A stretch of DNA of 43,369 bases from Polyangium sp. 15x6. Lineage in GTDB: Bacteria; Myxococcota_A; Polyangia; Polyangiales; Polyangiaceae. The notes under the pieces were generated by a model. It made no database searches, was not told where the DNA came from, and was given only the letters and a program-made list of their open reading frames with translations. This document shows positions 39,479 to 43,369 of this stretch, in pieces. The position numbers and the translations under genes were made by a program. Positions within the stretch are counted from its first letter, which is position 1. Every line of letters begins with the position of its first letter. The stretch lies in the NCBI RefSeq assembly GCF_029960785.1, contig NZ_JASBQE010000100.1, forward strand, positions 1 through 43,369, given 5' to 3'.

Positions 39479-40609
39479 GTGCTCTCGGTCGTGAATTTCG
39501 TTCGTCTGGTGAAAATCGCCGCGTGGGCGGTGTTCCTCCTCGTCTTCCCGCCCATCGCCTTTGCGAACGGGATGTACGCGGCGACCGTCCTCCTCGCGGT
39601 GCTGGGCCTCCTCCTCGACGTGACGGCGCTCGGAGAGCTCCTGCCCCCATCGACACAGCCGAAGGTGCGCCGCGGCGTCGTCGCGACCCTGGCGCTCCTG
39701 CACATTTCGCTCCTCGTCCTGTCCGTCGTCCGCCTCGTGTCTCCGCGTTACGGCGCGTGGCAACGCATCGCAGGGACCGACGAATGGAACAATCCCGCGC
39801 TGGTACGTCCCGAGCACGGGCCGCTGCTCGCCGTGGGGGGCCGCGGAGACGTCTTTTCGCTCGGCAAAGAGGGCAGGTTCGTCCCGGTGTCCGACATCGC
39901 GGGCCCTGTGTACGTGGTCGGCGCGGGGGCGCATCGCGCGTGGTTCGTCGACGTCGAGGGCAAGTTCGCGTGGGGCTACGACGGTGCGTCCCTCGAAAAG
40001 GTCCCGCTCGGGTGGGGCGCCTCCACGCGGATGCCCGAGGGCGCCGCGCTCGACGACGCGTTTTTCGTCGTTCACTCCCGCGGGCTCGTGCGCGTGGAGC
40101 GTGACGGCCATCATAGCAACGTGCTCGACGGCGCATCGATCACGGGCGTCGCCACCGATGGATCACGCGTCATCGCGGTGGGCTCTCACGTCTTCGTCAG
40201 CGAGGACGGCGGACGGCATTTCGACAATCGCGGGGCGACCGGGCTCCAGGCTCCCTCGGTGTACGCGGGCGGAGATTCCTATTACCTCGTGCAAGGCGGG
40301 ATCATGTCCTCGCGGCTCTTCGTGAGCGAGGCGGGCGGGCGCCTCGAAGAACGAAAGGCGCCGGTGCGCGACATTCGTGTCCTCGCGGTGGATCCGCACA
40401 ACGGCCGGCGTGTATGGGTCGGGACCTGGGGCGAAGGGATCTGGCGCTCCGAGGACGCAGGGCGAACCTTCCAGGATCTCGAGCTCGAAGGGCTCGAGGT
40501 GCAATCCCTGGTGGTCGATTTCGCGAAGAAGGAGGCGGGCCCCGAAGCGTGGGTCGCCGCGACGAACCTCGCGACGCCGAGCGGCGTGTTTCATCACGCA
40601 GCACGCTGA
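39479..40609 (+). CDS. Membrane-anchored BNR/Ycf48-like beta-propeller protein
   Basis: A 376-residue protein. Three hydrophobic helices at about residues 8-90 (IAAWAVFLLVFPPIAFA, ATVLLAVLGLLLDVTAL, GVVATLALLHISLLVLSVV) anchor it in the inner membrane. The remainder is a beta-propeller with Asp-box-like turns (SEDGGRHFDNRG near residue 240, SEDAGRTFQDLE near residue 323), as in sialidase-type or photosystem-assembly Ycf48 proteins. The start is GTG 39479, with only a weak ribosome site. The 52-nt gap after the lipoprotein gene suggests cotranscription. Ligand binding or assembly is likely; catalysis is not indicated. Confidence 0.78.
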   Translation: MLSVVNFVRLVKIAAWAVFLLVFPPIAFANGMYAATVLLAVLGLLLDVTALGELLPPSTQPKVRRGVVATLALLHISLLVLSVVRLVSPRYGAWQRIAGTDEWNNPALVRPEHGPLLAVGGRGDVFSLGKEGRFVPVSDIAGPVYVVGAGAHRAWFVDVEGKFAWGYDGASLEKVPLGWGASTRMPEGAALDDAFFVVHSRGLVRVERDGHHSNVLDGASITGVATDGSRVIAVGSHVFVSEDGGRHFDNRGATGLQAPSVYAGGDSYYLVQGGIMSSRLFVSEAGGRLEERKAPVRDIRVLAVDPHNGRRVWVGTWGEGIWRSEDAGRTFQDLELEGLEVQSLVVDFAKKEAGPEAWVAATNLATPSGVFHHAAR

Positions 40610-40719
40610 CCCCACGGGCGAAGGCCGGCCGTGGGACGAGGGCTTGCGGGGGCCCGACCGCGGAAACATGAATCCGCTTGGCGACACGTCATCGGCGGCC
40701 TTTCGCGGGGGGCTCTGGT

Positions 40720-42342
40720 ATGCGGCGGTTTTCTTCCATCATCGCGGCGATGGCCGTTGTTTGCGGCGCCCACGTCTCGGCGGCGGCCGACCCGATGGTG
40801 GTCCGGATCGAGGGCGGAACGATCCACGGCAAGACGGAAGGCGAGGTCCAGGCCTGGAAAGGCATTCCTTTCGCCGCGCCGCCGGTCGGCGCGCTCCGCT
40901 GGCGGGCGCCACAATCGGTAAAACCCTGGAAAAACGTCCTCGAAACATCGGCCTTCCGGCCCGATTGCATGCAAACCGAAGACGTGGCGAACATCTCGGA
41001 GGATTGCCTCTATCTCAATGTCTTCCGTCCGGCCGCGCGCACGGAAAAACCCTTGCCCGTCATGGTCTGGGTGTACGGCGGCGCCCTCGTCCGGGGCGGC
41101 GCTTCGCTTTATCCGGGCGAGGGGCTCGCGCGGCAGGGCGTCTTGGTCGTGACCTTCAACTATCGCCTCGGCCGGCTCGGGTTCTTCGCGCACCCGGCGC
41201 TCGCGCGCGAGGCGCCGAACGAGCCGCGCGGCAATTACGGCTTCCTGGATCAGATCGCGGCGCTCCGATGGGTGCGACGGAACATCGCCGCCTTCGGCGG
41301 AGATCCGAACAAGGTGACGATTTTCGGCGAATCCGCCGGCGGCGGCTCCGTCCTCGTCCAGATGACCTCGCCGATGTCGCGTGGCCTGTTCCACCAGGCC
41401 ATCGTGCAATCCGCCGGCCTTCCGACCGCGCGCGCCGCGGCGATGCCTCTCCGGGAGCTCTCGGCGGCCGAAAAGATCGCCGTCGATTACGCATCGGCTC
41501 TGGGCATCGGCGGTGCGGACGCGGCGGCGCTCGCGGCGCTTCGCTCGGTCCCTGCCGAGAAGCTCGTCGCGGGCAGCGATAGCAACGCGGTCCTCTGGGA
41601 ATTGTCGGGTGGTCCCGAGGTGCCCGGCGTCGCGGGCGCAATGCGCGACGGTCGCCTCGTCGTCGAATCCCCCGAGGCGGCAATGCGCGCCGGCCGGCAA
41701 GCGAAGATCCCGGTCCTTTCGGGCGCCACCGATCACGACCTCGCCACGGGAAATGCACGAACCAAGGAGGAGCTGTGGAGCTTCTTCGGCCCGCTCTCCA
41801 CACGGGCGCGGAAGCTGTACGATCCAGACGGCAATGCTGAGCTCTCCGCGCTCGTCCAGGACGTCCATGCCGACCGGGTGATGGTCGAGCCTTCGCGTCA
41901 CCTGGCGGAAGCAATGACCCGGGCTGGACAACCCGCCTATTTCTACCGTTTCTCCTACGTCGCGGAATCGCGCCGCACTCAGGTCCCGGGCGCCCCCCAT
42001 GCCACCGACCTCGCGTTCACGTTCCATCTCCCGTCGAGAATCGCAGGGGACCAGACGACATACGCGGATTGGGCGATGGCGCAGACGCTGAGCAGCTACT
42101 GGGTCGCTTTCGCGAAGACCGGCAATCCGAACAGCGCGGGTCGCCTCGTGTGGCAAACGTACGACCCCCGACGACGCGATGTGCTGAATTTCACGAACGA
42201 CGGCGTCGTCTTCGGGCCGGATCCGCTGAGGGCTCGCCTCGATCTGTGGAAGGGGGTGTTCCAGGACACGCCTGCGGCCGTGATTTCGGTGAGACGCCCC
42301 GCATCCCCCGGACGGCCGGTCAACGCGCCCGCGCGGCGGTGA
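40720..42342 (+). CDS. Secreted type-B carboxylesterase
   Basis: A 540-residue type-B carboxylesterase/lipase. Residues 1-25 are a signal peptide (IIAAMAVVCGAHVSAA). The N-terminal KGIPFAAPPVGALRWRAPQ and SEDCLYLNVFRPA are family signatures. The nucleophile Ser205 is in FGESAGGGS, the acid is likely Asp/Glu in SGATDHDLATG near residue 340, and the His is in GAPHATDLAFTF. The oxyanion hole is YGG where many relatives have HGG, a variation that may affect activity. The start is ATG 40720, with a GGGGGG run 7 nt upstream; a longer frame from 40678 lacks a ribosome site. It hydrolyses carboxylic esters outside the cytoplasm; the substrate is unknown. Frame 1 stays open beyond its TGA into the right-end repeat region. 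Confidence 0.93.
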   Translation: MRRFSSIIAAMAVVCGAHVSAAADPMVVRIEGGTIHGKTEGEVQAWKGIPFAAPPVGALRWRAPQSVKPWKNVLETSAFRPDCMQTEDVANISEDCLYLNVFRPAARTEKPLPVMVWVYGGALVRGGASLYPGEGLARQGVLVVTFNYRLGRLGFFAHPALAREAPNEPRGNYGFLDQIAALRWVRRNIAAFGGDPNKVTIFGESAGGGSVLVQMTSPMSRGLFHQAIVQSAGLPTARAAAMPLRELSAAEKIAVDYASALGIGGADAAALAALRSVPAEKLVAGSDSNAVLWELSGGPEVPGVAGAMRDGRLVVESPEAAMRAGRQAKIPVLSGATDHDLATGNARTKEELWSFFGPLSTRARKLYDPDGNAELSALVQDVHADRVMVEPSRHLAEAMTRAGQPAYFYRFSYVAESRRTQVPGAPHATDLAFTFHLPSRIAGDQTTYADWAMAQTLSSYWVAFAKTGNPNSAGRLVWQTYDPRRRDVLNFTNDGVVFGPDPLRARLDLWKGVFQDTPAAVISVRRPASPGRPVNAPARR

Positions 42343-42364
42343 TCCACTCGCTCCTCCCGGGTCG

Positions 42365-42446
42365 CCTTCGAGCTCCGCGCCGAGCTCGGAACCGACCTCC
42401 GAGGTTACCTTCGAGCTCCGCGCCGAGCTCGGAACCGACCTCCGAG
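42365..42446. repeat. Two tandem copies of a 39-bp repeat, 43-bp period
   Basis: Positions 42365-42403 and 42408-42446 are identical over 39 bp, separated by 4 nt (GTTA). Each copy contains a 7-bp hairpin, CGAGCTC with a 6-nt spacer and GAGCTCG. Because the period is 43, not a multiple of three, any coding frame shifts between the copies. This sits just after the carboxylesterase stop and before the first protein-like unit. There are only two copies, so this is not a CRISPR array. Confidence 0.85.
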
Positions 42447-42462
42447 AACGGTTCCATCCCCA

Positions 42463-42666
42463 CTGACCCGGCGTAACCCGCTCGATCCGCGTCCGGCTGA
42501 CGACGGATCACCCCCGTTGACGCATGGTGGTGCCAGTTCGGATCCCGAGGCTGCCGTTTCGGCCACCCGGCTGGCGCGTGGTGGTGCCACTTCGGACGTT
42601 GCCGCCCTTTGGGGCTCAGGGGCAGACTCACGCGCGGGCCTTCTCGCGGTCCTCGTTCAAGGGGAG
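42463..42666 (+). repeat. Protein-like repeat unit, copy A
   Basis: In frame with the carboxylesterase but after its stop, this segment encodes LTRRNPLDP, then ADDG, then LARGGATSD, AALWG and LLAVLVQGE. Copy B at 42949 encodes the same blocks. Over the first 15 codons there are two amino-acid and six synonymous differences, a signature of past coding selection. Copy A also has an internal extra unit, LTHGGASSDPEAA, so the LxRxGAxSD module occurs twice within it. Confidence 0.75.
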
Positions 42667-42840
42667 GTGGCTGCCGCCTCCTCCGGCGACGTTCTCGCCG
42701 CCACCATCGCGCATGAGGCGGCCGAGCGGCTCCTGGCTACCATCCCCAAGCATGACGAGAGGACGGCCGCCGCACGAACCATGCACGAAGCGGTGGGGAA
42801 GCTCCTCGCCAACCAACCCCCGCAAACCGGCACGAAATAG
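42517..42840 (+). pseudogene. Small unrecognised ORF or gene remnant (copy A)
   Basis: A 107-residue frame from TTG 42517, the first usable start, which lies downstream of the conserved LTRRNPLDP block. It encodes the repeated modules LTHGGASSD and LARGGATSD with AALWG, then a helical Ala/Glu-rich part (ATIAHEAAERLLATIPKHDE, MHEAVGKLLANQ) that copy B lacks. There is no clear ribosome site. A strong hairpin (42848-42879) follows the TAG stop. The missing 5' start for the conserved block suggests a decayed gene, although a CTG start at 42463, in a CTGA overlapping an upstream stop, cannot be excluded. Confidence 0.35.
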
Positions 42841-42847
42841 AAGCCGC

Positions 42848-42879
42848 AACCCCCCCGGGAGCGACCGCCCGGGGGGGTT
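42848..42879. terminator. Hairpin after small ORF A
   Basis: AACCCCCCCGGG at 42848-42859 pairs perfectly with CCCGGGGGGGTT at 42868-42879 across an 8-nt loop, a 12-bp stem. It is just 7 nt past the TAG of small ORF A and is followed by a single T rather than a T-run, as often seen in GC-rich genomes. It may terminate transcription of the preceding ORF in either direction. Confidence 0.7.
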
Positions 42880-42948
42880 TGGCCCGGAGCGCACCGCCAC
42901 CGCCTTGCGCCTCCACGTCGTCCGCCTCCGCCACGGATTCCGGGGGCT

Positions 42949-43104
42949 CTGACTCGTCGCAACCCGCTAGATCCCGGTTCCGCTGACGACGGCTTGGCCC
43001 TGTTGGCGCGCCTTGGTGCCACTTCGGACCCCGTGGCCGCCCTTTGGGGCATCCCTGGAGCCGACCCGCGCACGACTCTCCTAGCTATGCTCGTGCAAGG
43101 CGAC
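42949..43104 (+). repeat. Protein-like repeat unit, copy B
   Basis: This segment encodes LTRRNPLDP, ADDG, LARLGATSD, AALWG and LLAMLVQGD, aligned with copy A and spaced from it by 486 bp, an exact multiple of three. Substitutions are mostly at third positions. Sequence similarity also extends weakly about 28 nt upstream (CCTCCG and TTCC blocks) into both copies. Confidence 0.75.
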
Positions 43105-43245
43105 GGCTTCGAGGAAGTGAATTGGCGTGACGGTACGAAAGGCCCTCTTTCCGCGTCCTTTGCAGCGATCCGCGTACGACCGGCTGACGGACCGAAGGTG
43201 GTTCTCACACATCGAACCCCCCCGGCTTTGCCGGGGGATTGTTAG
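42994..43245 (+). pseudogene. Small unrecognised ORF or gene remnant (copy B)
   Basis: An 83-residue frame from TTG 42994, again starting inside the conserved unit. After LLAMLVQGD it continues with FEEVNWRDGTKGPLSASFAA and ends PALPGDC, unlike copy A. There is no ribosome site. A terminator-like hairpin overlaps its stop codon. Function is unknown and it may not be expressed. Confidence 0.35.
43219..43243. terminator. Hairpin overlapping the end of small ORF B
   Basis: CCCCCGGC at 43219-43226 and GCCGGGGG at 43230-43237 form a perfect 8-bp stem with a TTT loop, then ATTGTT, a weak T-rich tail. It begins with the same AACCCCCCC run as the hairpin after copy A. Confidence 0.65.
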
Positions 43246-43369
43246 TTCTACTGCGGGACATTAGAATCAAGCAAGAGGGGTTGGCGCATGTTGGTGGCGT
43301 GGGATGGCGGCTCTCTACAGGAGGACCCGTGCATGACATCGCCGGTGCGGTGACAGAATGGGCACCGTG
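43246..43369. other. Right window edge, possible start of a further gene
   Basis: About 125 nt less GC-rich than the rest. AGGAGG at 43319-43324 is followed by GTG 43329, from which a frame beginning VHDIAGAVTEW stays open to the window end, so a gene may begin here. ATG 43333 reaches a stop after six codons and is not it. There is too little sequence to name it. Confidence 0.25.

Noticed and set aside
42365-42446. CRISPR array or integron attC-like site
   Set aside because: There are only two copies with a 4-nt spacer, and neither a cas gene nor matched attC core sites are seen.
42405-43208. Coding of the right-end units on the minus strand
   Set aside because: The opposite frame also shows repeated peptides because the wobble columns coincide, but it is interrupted by a stop at 42657-42659 inside the conserved block, and plus-strand substitutions are more conservative.
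1-43369. tRNA, rRNA, insertion sequence or prophage genes
   Set aside because: I saw no tRNA cloverleaf, rRNA segment or transposase/integrase signature on either strand.

Overview
The window is high-GC DNA with GC-rich third codon positions, frequent GTG and TTG starts and many close gene pairs. Together with its gene families (DUF2169/DUF4150/DUF3540/VgrG modules, a BRCT plus WD40 protein, DNRLRE-type secreted proteins, a MASE1 histidine kinase, an RsbR-like STAS protein) it looks like a myxobacterium, probably of the Polyangium/Sorangium group. That assignment is inferred from gene content; no rRNA or tRNA gene is visible.

Left edge (1-2303): five different perfect hairpins in a row lead into a strong match to a guanidine-III (ykkC-III) riboswitch, which sits directly before a Gdx/SugE guanidinium exporter. 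A TetR-family repressor and a quinone-oxidoreductase-like enzyme follow as a divergent pair sharing a two-box palindromic operator.

Type VI secretion tip operon (16497 down to 2310, minus strand): eight tightly packed genes encode three full-length VgrG spikes with unrelated C-terminal tails, a DUF2169 plus pentapeptide-repeat fusion, a stand-alone pentapeptide-repeat protein, a DUF3540 protein that looks like a miniature OB-fold spike, a DUF4150 PAAR-like tip and a second DUF2169 adaptor with a proline-rich linker. No T6SS sheath, baseplate, membrane-complex or ClpV gene is in the window, and I recognise no toxin or immunity domain. The cassette appears to be an orphan spike/cargo module.

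Signalling and housekeeping section (16.8-31.2 kb): a V4R-like plus STAS (RsbR-type) protein is divergent from the vgrG operon and converges on a MASE1-GAF-histidine kinase. Next come a DUF4274-like protein with a histone-H1-like tail, a 1148-residue BRCT/WD40/helical-repeat protein, a translationally coupled pair of a zinc-ribbon membrane protein and an M50 site-2-type protease, a large secreted DNRLRE-repeat protein, a LysR regulator and an NCS2 purine/pyrimidine permease.

Catabolic/resistance section (31.3-42.3 kb): an S37 tripeptidyl-peptidase-like lipoprotein, a benzoate-CoA-ligase-family enzyme, a cytochrome P450 translationally coupled to its probable TetR regulator, a protein of a family common in planctomycetes, an AAC(3)-type acetyltransferase convergent with a GNAT, a cysteine-rich lipoprotein, a membrane-anchored beta-propeller protein and a secreted type-B carboxylesterase.

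Right edge (42.34-43.37 kb): there is no conventional gene. It holds a 43-bp-period direct repeat and two diverged copies of a protein-like unit whose differences are mostly synonymous, each followed by a C7/G-type hairpin. The conserved units begin upstream of any ATG, GTG or TTG codon, so they are gene remnants or an unusual small-gene family.
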